Shown piece after piece: positions 1 to 5,943 of a stretch of DNA of 6,092 nucleotides. Source of the stretch: Bacillota bacterium (GTDB lineage: Bacteria; Bacillota; Clostridia; Clostridiales; Clostridiaceae); the NCBI GenBank assembly GCA_023440105.1, contig JAEXSY010000391.1, positions 1 through 6,092 of the forward strand. Direction: 5' to 3'. A model generated the notes under the pieces. The model worked only from the letters and a program-made list of their open reading frames with translations. It was not told the origin of the DNA and made no database searches. Each line of letters begins with the position of its first letter. The stretch's first letter is position 1. The position numbers were made by a program, and so were the translations under genes.

Positions 1-1304
1 TAGAGGAGGCAGGGATAGTTGGAGCAGGAGGAGCTGGTTTTCCTACTCATGTGAAGGTTAAGGGAAAAGCTGATTACGTGATTATTAATGGGGCAGAATG
101 TGAACCGCTCCTCAGGGTGGATCAGCAGCTTATGGTCTTAGAGGCTGAGACTATTTTGGAAACTCTAAATTTGTTAGTTTCGGAGCTTTCTGCAAAGGAA
201 GGGATTATAGCCCTGAAGGAAAAGTATCATGAGGCGATAGAAGTTCTTAATAGACACTTAGTGGACTTCCCGAGGTTAAAGCTTAAAATCATGGAAAACT
301 ATTATCCTGCAGGAGATGAGCAGGTGGTTGTATATGAGGCTACAGGGAGAATAGTCCCTGAAGGGGGTATACCTACCCATGTAGGTGTAGTTGTTCTCAA
401 TGTTGAAACGGTGCTAAATATTTATAATGCCTATAAAAAGGGAGAGCCAGTTACTGAGAAATATGTAACCATAACGGGAGAGGTAGCTAATAGAGTTACT
501 ATTAAGGTTCCTCTGGGAATTACTGTTCTGGAAGCCATAAATCTTGCGGGAGGCCCCACTGTTAAGGATTATTTGGTGATAAACGGAGGACCTATGATGG
601 GGAGTGTTATTAATCCTCACTCTCCTATAACAAAGACTGTTAAGGGACTTATAGTGGTTCCTCGTGAGCACCCTTTAATAAAAAGCTTGAATAAGGATAT
701 GTACTCTATGCTTCGGGAAGCAAAGACTGCCTGTATGCACTGTAACCTCTGTACAGAGGTATGCCCTAGATATCTTTTAGGCCATAGGCTTGAGCCTCAC
801 AAGCTTATAAGAACAGCCAGCTATGGAGATGTCTGTGATGGAGGATATTCTGTTATTAATGCTTACCTTTGCTGTAACTGCAGGCTTTGTGAGTATGCCT
901 GTGTTCAGGATTTACAGCCCTGGAAGCTCAATAGCTTCTTAAAGGGCAAGCTTCTTAAGGAAGGAATAAAGAGCAATTTAAATAATACTCCTGAAAAGGT
1001 AGAAGACTTTAGAGAATACAAGAAATATCCTGTGAGCAGGCTCATATATAAACTAGGAATAAAGGCTTATGATACTCCTGCACCATTAACTTTTATAAGT
1101 AAGAATTTTAAAGAGGTTACCCTCTCTTTAAGACAGCATGTGGGAGCAGCATCCCTGCCAATAGTTAAGGTAGGAGATAAGGTGGAAAAGGGAAGAACCC
1201 TTGCTGTAATTCCAGAGGGAAAGCTGGGGAGCAATATTCATTCAAGTATTGATGGTACTGTAATAGAGGTTACGGAGTACTTAATTAGAATTAAAAAAGC
1301 TTAA
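1..1304 (+). CDS. pduS: PduS-like cobalamin reductase / RnfC-type flavo-iron-sulfur protein, 5' partial
   Basis: Electron-transfer protein of a propanediol-utilisation type microcompartment. In the family, PduS uses NADH, FMN and two [4Fe-4S] clusters to reduce cob(III)alamin for the B12-dependent diol dehydratase. The reading frame is open from base 3 (433 visible residues). It enters the window upstream, so roughly 20 N-terminal residues are missing by comparison with Salmonella PduS (about 450 aa). Visible, in fragment numbering: glycine-rich nucleotide-binding motif GIVGAGGAGFPTH (about 4-16), NGAECEP (about 29-35), YPAGDE (about 101-106), an SLBB-like segment (about 150-185), and two clusters of C-x2-C-x2-C-x3-C (Cys 244/247/250/254 and 290/293/296/300). 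A C-terminal barrel-sandwich-like region carries LRQHVGA and HSSIDGTV. The second cluster lacks the usual proline after its last cysteine and has an extra neighbouring cysteine (CCNC). It is followed after 94 bp by a pduT homologue, the same order as in Salmonella pdu. The GTG at 51 is internal, because the FMN/NADH motif precedes it in frame. Main alternative: an RnfC-like paralogue serving another BMC type. Confidence 0.9.
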   Translation, partial: EEAGIVGAGGAGFPTHVKVKGKADYVIINGAECEPLLRVDQQLMVLEAETILETLNLLVSELSAKEGIIALKEKYHEAIEVLNRHLVDFPRLKLKIMENYYPAGDEQVVVYEATGRIVPEGGIPTHVGVVVLNVETVLNIYNAYKKGEPVTEKYVTITGEVANRVTIKVPLGITVLEAINLAGGPTVKDYLVINGGPMMGSVINPHSPITKTVKGLIVVPREHPLIKSLNKDMYSMLREAKTACMHCNLCTEVCPRYLLGHRLEPHKLIRTASYGDVCDGGYSVINAYLCCNCRLCEYACVQDLQPWKLNSFLKGKLLKEGIKSNLNNTPEKVEDFREYKKYPVSRLIYKLGIKAYDTPAPLTFISKNFKEVTLSLRQHVGAASLPIVKVGDKVEKGRTLAVIPEGKLGSNIHSSIDGTVIEVTEYLIRIKKA

Positions 1305-1386
1305 GGGTATTGTATTTTCTTGAAATAAGCATATTGTGATAAAAATTTAATATTAAAAGTATTTATTATTGAATCTTAAAAGAAAA

Positions 1387-1394
1387 GAGAGGAG
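1387..1394 (+). promoter_or_regulatory. Ribosome binding site deciding the pduT start
   Basis: GAGAGGAG lies four bases before the ATG at 1399. The reading frame stays open upstream to a TTG at 1369, but that TTG lacks a comparable site. The extra ten residues it would add (Asn-Leu-Lys-Arg-Lys type) are not part of the BMC domain. The ATG at 1399 is therefore preferred. Confidence 0.75.
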
Positions 1395-1398
1395 TATC

Positions 1399-1947
1399 AT
1401 GGGAAATTCCATAGGACTTATAGAGTTAAAAAGCACTCCCATAGGAATACAAACAGCCGATGAAATGATTAAGTCTGCTAGTGTTGAGCTTCTCCTGGCC
1501 TCACCCATATGTCCAGGAAAGTATGTAGTGATTGTCTCTGGTAATGTGGGGGCAGTGAAGAGTGCTATGCAGGTGGGAATAGATACTGCTGGAACTTTTT
1601 TAGTGAGTGACAGCATCATCAACAATGTTCATAAGGATATTCCTGCAGCTATTTCAGGAACCTCCGATTCTGGTGAAATAAAGGCTATTGGAGCCTTAGA
1701 AACTATATCAGCCCTAACCTCGATTACCGCTGGGGATATAGCTGTAAAGGCATCAAATGTGCGTCTCATAGAAATACGCATCGCCAGAGGCTTAGGTGGC
1801 AAGGGCTTTGTTATTTTTACAGGAGAAATATCCTCTGTAAAATCCGCAGTAAATGCTTGTCTTACAGCCCTTAAGTCTAGCGGGGAGATAACCAGCTACA
1901 GCATCCTTGCATCACCTCATAAGGATTTAATAGCGCAAATCATGTAG
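1399..1947 (+). CDS. pduT: PduT-like trimeric BMC shell protein (tandem BMC domains, Fe-S cysteine)
   Basis: Shell protein of the BMC-T class. Family knowledge: three copies form a pseudohexameric tile, and PduT holds a [4Fe-4S] cluster in its central pore, probably passing electrons between PduS inside the compartment and the cytosol. The 182-residue product (Salmonella PduT is 184) has two tandem BMC domains, about residues 4-88 (IGLIEL..., NVGAVKSAMQVG) and 96-182 (AIGALET..., AVKASNV...). Cys38 in the motif SPICPGK falls at the same position as the cluster-binding cysteine of PduT. The C-terminal ILASPHKDL resembles the PduT tail. The start is the ATG at 1399, with GAGAGGAG just upstream. 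The gene follows pduS by 94 bp, which supports an electron-relay pair. Downstream, an MtnK-like kinase gene stands where pduU follows in Salmonella. The assignment to PduT rather than a generic BMC-T rests on Cys38, the length and the neighbour. Confidence 0.92.
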   Translation: MGNSIGLIELKSTPIGIQTADEMIKSASVELLLASPICPGKYVVIVSGNVGAVKSAMQVGIDTAGTFLVSDSIINNVHKDIPAAISGTSDSGEIKAIGALETISALTSITAGDIAVKASNVRLIEIRIARGLGGKGFVIFTGEISSVKSAVNACLTALKSSGEITSYSILASPHKDLIAQIM

Positions 1948-1984
1948 ATTTTAATAGCTGCTGGAGTTAAAGCAGCTAAATCTA
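1945..1984 (+). other. RNA hairpin just after the pduT stop
   Basis: A perfect 8-bp stem, TAGCTGCT (1955-1962) with AGCAGCTA (1971-1978), has an 8-base loop. It is extended by an outer 6-bp stem, TAGATT (1945-1950) with AATCTA (1979-1984), across a four-base left bulge. The pduT stop codon is part of the outer stem. No run of T follows, so it does not look like an intrinsic terminator. It may protect or process the mRNA between a shell gene and the kinase gene. The pairing is seen in the sequence; the role is inferred. Confidence 0.55.
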
Positions 1985-2013
1985 TAAGGGGAACTTCCTG
2001 TTAGTTTCCCTTA
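1985..2013 (+). other. Second hairpin in the pduT-kinase gap
   Basis: TAAGGGGAAC (1985-1994) can pair with GTTTCCCTTA (2004-2013), giving ten pairs including one G-U, with a 9-base loop. It follows the preceding hairpin directly and ends about 11 bases before the kinase ribosome binding site (GGAGG, 2025-2029). There is no T-tract after it. It could modulate read-through, mRNA decay or translation of the kinase, but no mechanism can be shown from the sequence alone. Confidence 0.45.
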
Positions 2014-2034
2014 ATTAATATAACGGAGGCAGCT

Positions 2035-3291
2035 ATGATAATACTCACAGTAGAAAATATTATTCCGTACTTAAAAGAGAATACTGATCTACTTAAGGAT
2101 TCTTATGATATGAAGGTTATGGCTTGTGATGGAGATACTCCTGAGAGTGAGGGGGATGGCTATATTAACTATATTTATAGGGTTGAGGTTACTACGAAGG
2201 GTGAGAAATTCTCTTTTATAGTAAAACAGGGAAGAGAGCAGTCTAAGGAATTACCCATGAAGCTGCCTGTTTCTAGAAATAAGCTAGAGTATAAGAGCAT
2301 AAAGCTTAGACAGGCTATAGTTCCGGAATATCTTCCCGAGCTATATTATATTGATGAAGTCAACGGTATATTTATCATGGAGGACTGCTCAGAACTTAAA
2401 ATACTAAGATATCAGCTGTCCCGGGGAAATATCCTAGAAGGAGTAGAAGCTAATATTGCAAGTTATTTAGCCCGAAGTCACTTTTTTTCTTCAGAAATAT
2501 ACCTGACCAAAGAAACCTTTAGAAGCCTTGATAGGGTATTTGTAAACAATGAAATGAGAAGGGTCATGGAGGATGGGATATTTATCCCAGAGTATAATCC
2601 TTTAGAAGCCAAAGAACACCAGATTCCATATAGTGATATTTACCTATTATCCAGAAATATATGGGAGGATGATGCCTTGGTAGGTGATATATTCATTTTA
2701 AGAGATAGCTACATGAAAAATAGTCAGTGCTTAGTCCATGGAGATTTGCATACATCCAACATTTTTGTAAAAGACAATAGACTTAAGGTAATCGACATGG
2801 AATATACCTCTATGGGGCCCTATGGCTATGACATAGGCTATCTTTTAAATAACTATATCTCTCAATACTGTGCCTGGCTATTTCGCCTGCCTGAGGAAGG
2901 GAAAAGAGGAGAGATAATAATAGAATATATTTTAGCTTCCATAGAAAATATCTTTAAGGGGTATGTTAATAACTTTGATTCTCTTTGGGATAGTTTCGGA
3001 AAAGTTGTGTATTCGCACAGTAGTGAGTATAGAAAGGCGTTATACAGAGGAATATTACAGGACACCATAGGCTTCGCTGCCGTAGCGAATATATCGAGAA
3101 TAACCATGGATATTTTCTTTCCTGATTTTCAAGCTATAGGAAACAGAGAAAAAGAGCTCATGGCCAAGAGGCTTTCATTAATTATAAGTAGGTATTTCAT
3201 CCTAGAAAGGAATAAATATAGTTCCATATCTCAGGCTATTGAGGATATCAAGAGAATTTCTCTTATATATTTAAAGGAGCTATCTCATTAG
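2035..3291 (+). CDS. MtnK-family 5-methylthioribose kinase-like protein (APH/choline kinase fold)
   Basis: Sugar kinase of the aminoglycoside-phosphotransferase-like fold, 418 aa, close to the usual length of MtnK (about 400). MtnK phosphorylates 5-methylthioribose at C1 in the methionine salvage pathway, and related enzymes act on 5-deoxyribose. Visible: ATP-binding loop EGDGYINYIY (39-48), the lysine in FIVKQ (Lys64), hinge IMED (114-117) followed by LKI, catalytic HGDLHTSNIF (235-244; Asp237), and the metal-binding D-x-E of the MtnK type (IDMEY, Asp254/Glu256) leading into GPYGYDIG. The late segment DTIGFAAVANISRI also resembles MtnK. The start ATG has GGAGG (2025-2029) at five bases. It lies 87 bp after pduT and ends at a terminator, so it is the last gene of the BMC operon. 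The usual MtnK partner, the isomerase MtnA, is not in view. Substrate alternatives: methylthioribose, 5-deoxyribose, or an amino-alcohol such as the substrate of kinases in other BMC loci. Family is fairly certain; substrate is inference. Confidence 0.85.
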   Translation: MIILTVENIIPYLKENTDLLKDSYDMKVMACDGDTPESEGDGYINYIYRVEVTTKGEKFSFIVKQGREQSKELPMKLPVSRNKLEYKSIKLRQAIVPEYLPELYYIDEVNGIFIMEDCSELKILRYQLSRGNILEGVEANIASYLARSHFFSSEIYLTKETFRSLDRVFVNNEMRRVMEDGIFIPEYNPLEAKEHQIPYSDIYLLSRNIWEDDALVGDIFILRDSYMKNSQCLVHGDLHTSNIFVKDNRLKVIDMEYTSMGPYGYDIGYLLNNYISQYCAWLFRLPEEGKRGEIIIEYILASIENIFKGYVNNFDSLWDSFGKVVYSHSSEYRKALYRGILQDTIGFAAVANISRITMDIFFPDFQAIGNREKELMAKRLSLIISRYFILERNKYSSISQAIEDIKRISLIYLKELSH

Positions 3292-3322
3292 GACCCATGG
3301 AAGTGGGTCCTAAAGTGTTTTT
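3288..3322 (+). terminator. Rho-independent terminator ending the BMC operon
   Basis: A perfect 10-bp stem, TTAGGACCCA (3288-3297) with TGGGTCCTAA (3304-3313), has a six-base loop and is followed shortly by five T (3318-3322). The left arm overlaps the stop codon of the kinase gene. The opposite strand has no T-run after the stem, so it should act on + strand transcripts only. Confidence 0.85.
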
Positions 3323-3342
3323 GGAGGAAACGATAAAGTTAT

Positions 3343-3579
3343 TTAAATAAAGAATAAAATTACCTGAAGTATTAATGAAATACAAATAATAGCAATGCCT
3401 ATAATTAATATTTTGATGTTTTTACTTTGAATAAGTATTTCCTTTTCTGATAAGAGATCATCTCCGGACTTTTTGTGGTCCATTACTATTTTATTCAATC
3501 TCAACATTGAAATGACTATTAATATAAAGCCTAAAAGCTGACTAACTAAGTATATAATTTTTAATACATTTTTTATCAA
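3343..3579 (-). CDS. Small two-helix membrane protein, function unknown
   Basis: Product of 78 residues, not recognised as a member of a known family. Two hydrophobic segments are predicted by eye, about residues 5-26 (IIYLVSQLLGFILIVISML) and 56-78 (ILIIGIAIICISLILQVILFF). They flank a charged loop of about 30 residues rich in Lys, Asp and Glu. This suggests a helical hairpin in the membrane with the loop on one side. The start is a TTG at 3577-3579, supported by AAGGTGAG five bases upstream (plus-strand 3585-3592), and a plausible promoter lies further up (3666-3695). It is transcribed away from the PTS operon and toward the terminator of the BMC operon. No T-rich terminator for it is seen. 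Short size and lack of recognised homologues keep this provisional. The ribosome binding site, clean two-helix pattern and promoter argue for a real gene. Confidence 0.6.
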   Translation of the reverse strand: MIKNVLKIIYLVSQLLGFILIVISMLRLNKIVMDHKKSGDDLLSEKEILIQSKNIKILIIGIAIICISLILQVILFFI

Positions 3580-3660
3580 TATTACTCACCTTCGATATTT
3601 GAATTTTGAAGCACTAAGCTGTACAGAGATTAAGAAAAATAATATCTCCTCATCTATACC

Positions 3661-3680
3661 TGTATACTATATTGTATACA
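3661..3680. promoter_or_regulatory. Candidate operator: perfect 7-bp inverted repeat
   Basis: TGTATAC (3661-3667) and GTATACA (3674-3680) are exact inverse copies separated by six bases (TATATT). The size and AT-rich symmetry fit a binding site for a dimeric repressor such as a GntR-type regulator, but the regulator is not in the window. The right-hand part of the dyad coincides with the -10 box of the candidate - strand promoter, so binding would block that promoter. The symmetry is seen; the function is inferred. Confidence 0.5.
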
Positions 3681-3695
3681 TAAATTACCTGTTAA
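3666..3695 (-). promoter_or_regulatory. Candidate sigma-A promoter for the small membrane gene
   Basis: Read on the - strand: -35 TTAACA (plus 3690-3695), 18-base spacer, -10 TATAGT (plus 3666-3671). Each box matches the consensus at five of six positions. Transcription would start near 3659 and leave a leader of about 80 bases before the TTG start. The -10 box lies inside the inverted repeat. Confidence 0.45.
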
Positions 3696-3809
3696 GTAAA
3701 TAATTGCTTGAGGATGTATAGATAATCTTTGAACCTACTTTCAATTTGGACATCCATTATGGAGAAAATTATCAGTCAATTGAAAAGTTTTTCTAAAATG
3801 TAGAATTAA

Positions 3810-3838
3810 TTGAAAATATTATCAAATACCTATACACT
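3810..3838 (+). promoter_or_regulatory. Weak candidate promoter for the PTS operon
   Basis: TTGAAA (3810-3815), 17-base spacer, TACACT (3833-3838), about 75 bases before the EIIC start. The -35 box is good (five of six), the -10 box poor (four of six). A second TTGAAA at 3780-3785 is followed by TAGAAT at a short spacing of 15 bases, so the exact start site is uncertain. Confidence 0.3.
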
Positions 3839-3911
3839 TAAGTTATGAAGTAATGTAGGAGTTGTAAAAGGTAAAAATAAATTAAAATAAAAGGGTAGGT
3901 GAATTGATATT

Positions 3912-5198
3912 ATGGAAAAGATTGAAAGAATGTTCATGCCTCTTGCTAATAAGCTTTCTACCAATAGATATTTAAATGCCATAAGAGATGGATTTATTGC
4001 TATACTTCCTATTATTATTGCTGGTTCATTCTTTATATTGATAAATAATGTTTTCATTGGTGAAAACGGTTATATGAATAAATGGTTTGGACTTGAGTTT
4101 TCTGGACTTACCAGGTATGGTGCTGTTATTGCACCTGCAACCATGTCGATTATGGGACTTATGCTGACCTTTACTACAGCAAAGGCTCTGGCAGAATACT
4201 ATGATGAGGATACATCTATCAGTCCCTCTATTGCCGTAGTGGTTTTGTTTATCCTCATGCCCGTGGAGTTTAATAGTGAGGCTGGTATAGAATTTATCAA
4301 TACTTATTATACCGGGGCAGCAGCGATGTTCATGGCTTTTATAGCAGCCATTGCTACAGTAGAGCTTATTAGGCTCTTATCTAAGGTGAAGCTTTTGGTC
4401 ATATCTATGCCAGATAGTGTTCCTCCGGCAATTTCTAGATCCTTCAATAGGTTGATACCAGTTATATTGACCATGATATTTTTTGGGACCATTAGAATTA
4501 TCACAGACATAATAGGAATGCCTTTAAATGATTTGATTTTTAAAATTATACAGACACCCTTTACCTCCGTTGTTAATTCTGTTTTAGGCCTGGGAGTTAT
4601 TTATCTTCTTTATATGCTCTTATGGGGTCTGGGAATTCATTCAGCTTTTATTTTTAACTCTATATTAGAGCCAATATATCTTGCTTCCTTAACAGCCAAT
4701 GCTGCAGCTCACGACCTGGGAAATCCCATGACTTCTATAATGACAAAGCCTTTTTTAGATTCCGTTGCCTTTATGGGGGGAGCCGGGAATATGATAGCTC
4801 TTATTATAGCTATACTCATTGTTTCTAGGAGAGAAGACTACAGAAGCATAGCAAAGCTTGGTTTAGTACCAGCCCTCTTTAATATATCAGAACCAATAAT
4901 GTTTGGACTTCCTGTAGTGATGAACCCTATACTGATTATCCCCATGATTTTATCTACTTTTGCAGGATTAATTATAGGCAGTGTGGCAACCTCCCTGGGG
5001 ATTATGGCTCATACCTATATATTAATTCCTTGGACAACTCCTCCTATTATAAGTGCTTTTTTAGCAACGGGCGGACATGTTTTGTCAGCAGTAGTGGCTC
5101 TAGTGATTCTAGTGCTTTCAGTATTAGTATACATGCCCTTCGTGGCAATCTTAAACAAACAAAGGATGATGGAAAATGAGAAGAGTACTAGCCTTTGA
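3912..5198 (+). CDS. PTS permease EIIC, lactose/cellobiose family (ChbC/CelB-like)
   Basis: Integral membrane sugar-transport component of a phosphoenolpyruvate-dependent phosphotransferase system, 428 aa. It moves its sugar inward for phosphorylation by a partner EIIB. About ten hydrophobic segments run from residue 22 to 412. Family substrate-site motifs are visible: WGLGIHSAFIF with His243, and NISEPIMFGLPVVMNP with Glu327. They correspond by motif to the histidine and glutamate of the chitobiose transporter ChbC site. The N-terminus MEKIERMFMPLANKLSTNRYL is typical of the family. The ATG has AGGTGA (3897-3902) at nine bases. No EIIA or EIIB domain is fused or encoded nearby in the window, so it must borrow them from elsewhere or from genes beyond the right edge. 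It overlaps the downstream phosphatase gene by 23 bases, which indicates co-transcription. Likely substrates are beta-disaccharides or amino-sugar disaccharides; the exact one cannot be read from the sequence. Confidence 0.9.
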   Translation: MEKIERMFMPLANKLSTNRYLNAIRDGFIAILPIIIAGSFFILINNVFIGENGYMNKWFGLEFSGLTRYGAVIAPATMSIMGLMLTFTTAKALAEYYDEDTSISPSIAVVVLFILMPVEFNSEAGIEFINTYYTGAAAMFMAFIAAIATVELIRLLSKVKLLVISMPDSVPPAISRSFNRLIPVILTMIFFGTIRIITDIIGMPLNDLIFKIIQTPFTSVVNSVLGLGVIYLLYMLLWGLGIHSAFIFNSILEPIYLASLTANAAAHDLGNPMTSIMTKPFLDSVAFMGGAGNMIALIIAILIVSRREDYRSIAKLGLVPALFNISEPIMFGLPVVMNPILIIPMILSTFAGLIIGSVATSLGIMAHTYILIPWTTPPIISAFLATGGHVLSAVVALVILVLSVLVYMPFVAILNKQRMMENEKSTSL

Positions 5199-5943
5199 TT
5201 TAGATGGGACCTTTATAGATGAAAAAAATGAAGTTATTGGGGGAGAGGAAACTCTTTCCCTTTTAAATAGAATACAGAGCTCAGGCTTTGAGGTGGTTAT
5301 AGTTACTGGCAGGCTGGATCATGATATTATTCATACTTCAAGGAAGTACTCACTAGATATTGATAATAGAATATCTCAAAATGGTGCTGTATGCATAAGA
5401 AATGGGAAGCTTACAGCAAAACTTCTGGACAAGAAATCTGCACTGAATTTATATAGTTATTTGAAGGATACTGGACTGAGAGTTGAACTAAATACTGTTT
5501 CAGGAAGGTATTGGCATGAGGATAGGCCTGAGGACTTTCCTAAGGAATTTTTTGATTCCTCAAAAATTGTTGAAGACTTTAGTGAGATTATTGAATTTCA
5601 GCCTGTAGTGCTATTTCTTATAATAGCTCAGGAGGACAATAATGAAGCTCTAGGAATACTAAAAAAGTATGTTAAGGAAAATTACCCGGAGCTTCAGGGA
5701 GTTGGAACCTCTAAAACCACCTTAGAAATCTTAGCCAAGGGCGTGTCCAAGGGTAATCTTCTAAAGGAAATCTATGAGGATGCAGAAATTATATCTATAG
5801 GAGATTCAGAAAGTGATTTTACTATGTTTCCTCACAGTAAGCTTTCCTACGTGGTGGGAGGAAAGAAGGACTCTGGAGCCATGGCTCTCCCTACTATTAA
5901 GGAAGCCTTAGAGGATATTACCAGGAGGTATTTAAATGAATGA
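5176..5943 (+). CDS. Cof-type HAD-superfamily (IIB) phosphatase
   Basis: Cytoplasmic Mg-dependent phosphatase, 255 aa, close to the normal size for Cof/YidA-like enzymes (about 270). All four HAD motifs are visible: FDLDGT (7-12) with nucleophile Asp8 and acid/base Asp10, VTGR (43-46), GVSKG (189-193) with Lys192, and GDSESD (209-214) with Asp210 and Asp214. The large insert between motifs II and III is the type IIB cap. Motif IV reads GDSESD rather than the common GDxxND. The start overlaps the end of the EIIC gene by 23 bases in another frame, with AAAGGA (5161-5166) upstream. Its stop overlaps the next gene by eight bases. Members of this family dephosphorylate sugar phosphates and flavin-type phosphates. 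Coupling to a PTS permease suggests it acts on the imported phosphorylated sugar or a product of it, but substrate is inference. Confidence 0.9.
   Translation: MRRVLAFDLDGTFIDEKNEVIGGEETLSLLNRIQSSGFEVVIVTGRLDHDIIHTSRKYSLDIDNRISQNGAVCIRNGKLTAKLLDKKSALNLYSYLKDTGLRVELNTVSGRYWHEDRPEDFPKEFFDSSKIVEDFSEIIEFQPVVLFLIIAQEDNNEALGILKKYVKENYPELQGVGTSKTTLEILAKGVSKGNLLKEIYEDAEIISIGDSESDFTMFPHSKLSYVVGGKKDSGAMALPTIKEALEDITRRYLNE
5923..5928 (+). promoter_or_regulatory. Strong ribosome binding site for the DUF4127 gene
   Basis: AGGAGG lies inside the end of the phosphatase gene, seven bases before the ATG at 5936. It supports that start and translational coupling between the two genes. Confidence 0.8.

Larger units (their letters stand above)
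3580..3911. other. Divergent AT-rich regulatory gap of 332 bp
   Basis: Non-coding stretch between the - strand small membrane gene and the + strand PTS operon. It holds the dyad at 3661-3680, related TATAC half-sites (ATCTATAC at 3652-3659 and its inverse GTATAGAT at 3716-3723), a direct repeat AATTGAAAA at 3777-3785 and 3808-3816, and candidate promoters on both strands. No RNA gene or riboswitch is recognised, and no further convincing open frame is seen. Confidence 0.7.

Noticed and set aside
414..671. - strand open frame inside pduS
   Set aside because: Lies wholly within a well-conserved gene and encodes nothing recognisable. The - strand frames at 1353-1625, 2862-3107, 3830-4057 and 4307-4510 were rejected for the same reason: they overlap real genes and lack support.
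51..1304. GTG at 51 as the start of the PduS-like gene
   Set aside because: The frame is open to the window edge, and the residues before it spell the conserved GIVGAGGAGFPTH nucleotide-binding motif, so the gene begins outside the window.
1369..1398. TTG at 1369 as the pduT start
   Set aside because: No good ribosome binding site. The ATG at 1399 has GAGAGGAG and gives a length and Cys38 position that match PduT.
1305..1398. Internal promoter between pduS and pduT
   Set aside because: TTGAAA at 1320-1325 has no -10 box at acceptable spacing, so the two genes are best read as one transcript.
2035..3291. Aminoglycoside resistance phosphotransferase
   Set aside because: The fold is shared, but the D-x-E metal motif, the GDGYIN loop and the C-terminal GFAAVA segment are MtnK-like, and the gene sits in a metabolic operon.
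3712..3773. Possible pseudoknot-forming riboswitch in the divergent gap (GGATGT/ACATCC crossing GATAAT/ATTATC)
   Set aside because: The stems are only six pairs, AT-rich and far apart, with no known riboswitch core. Chance is likely in such sequence.
3781..3794. cre-like site (CcpA) TGAAAAGTTTTTCT
   Set aside because: It has the dyad but lacks the central CG and the final A of the consensus, so it is too weak to call.
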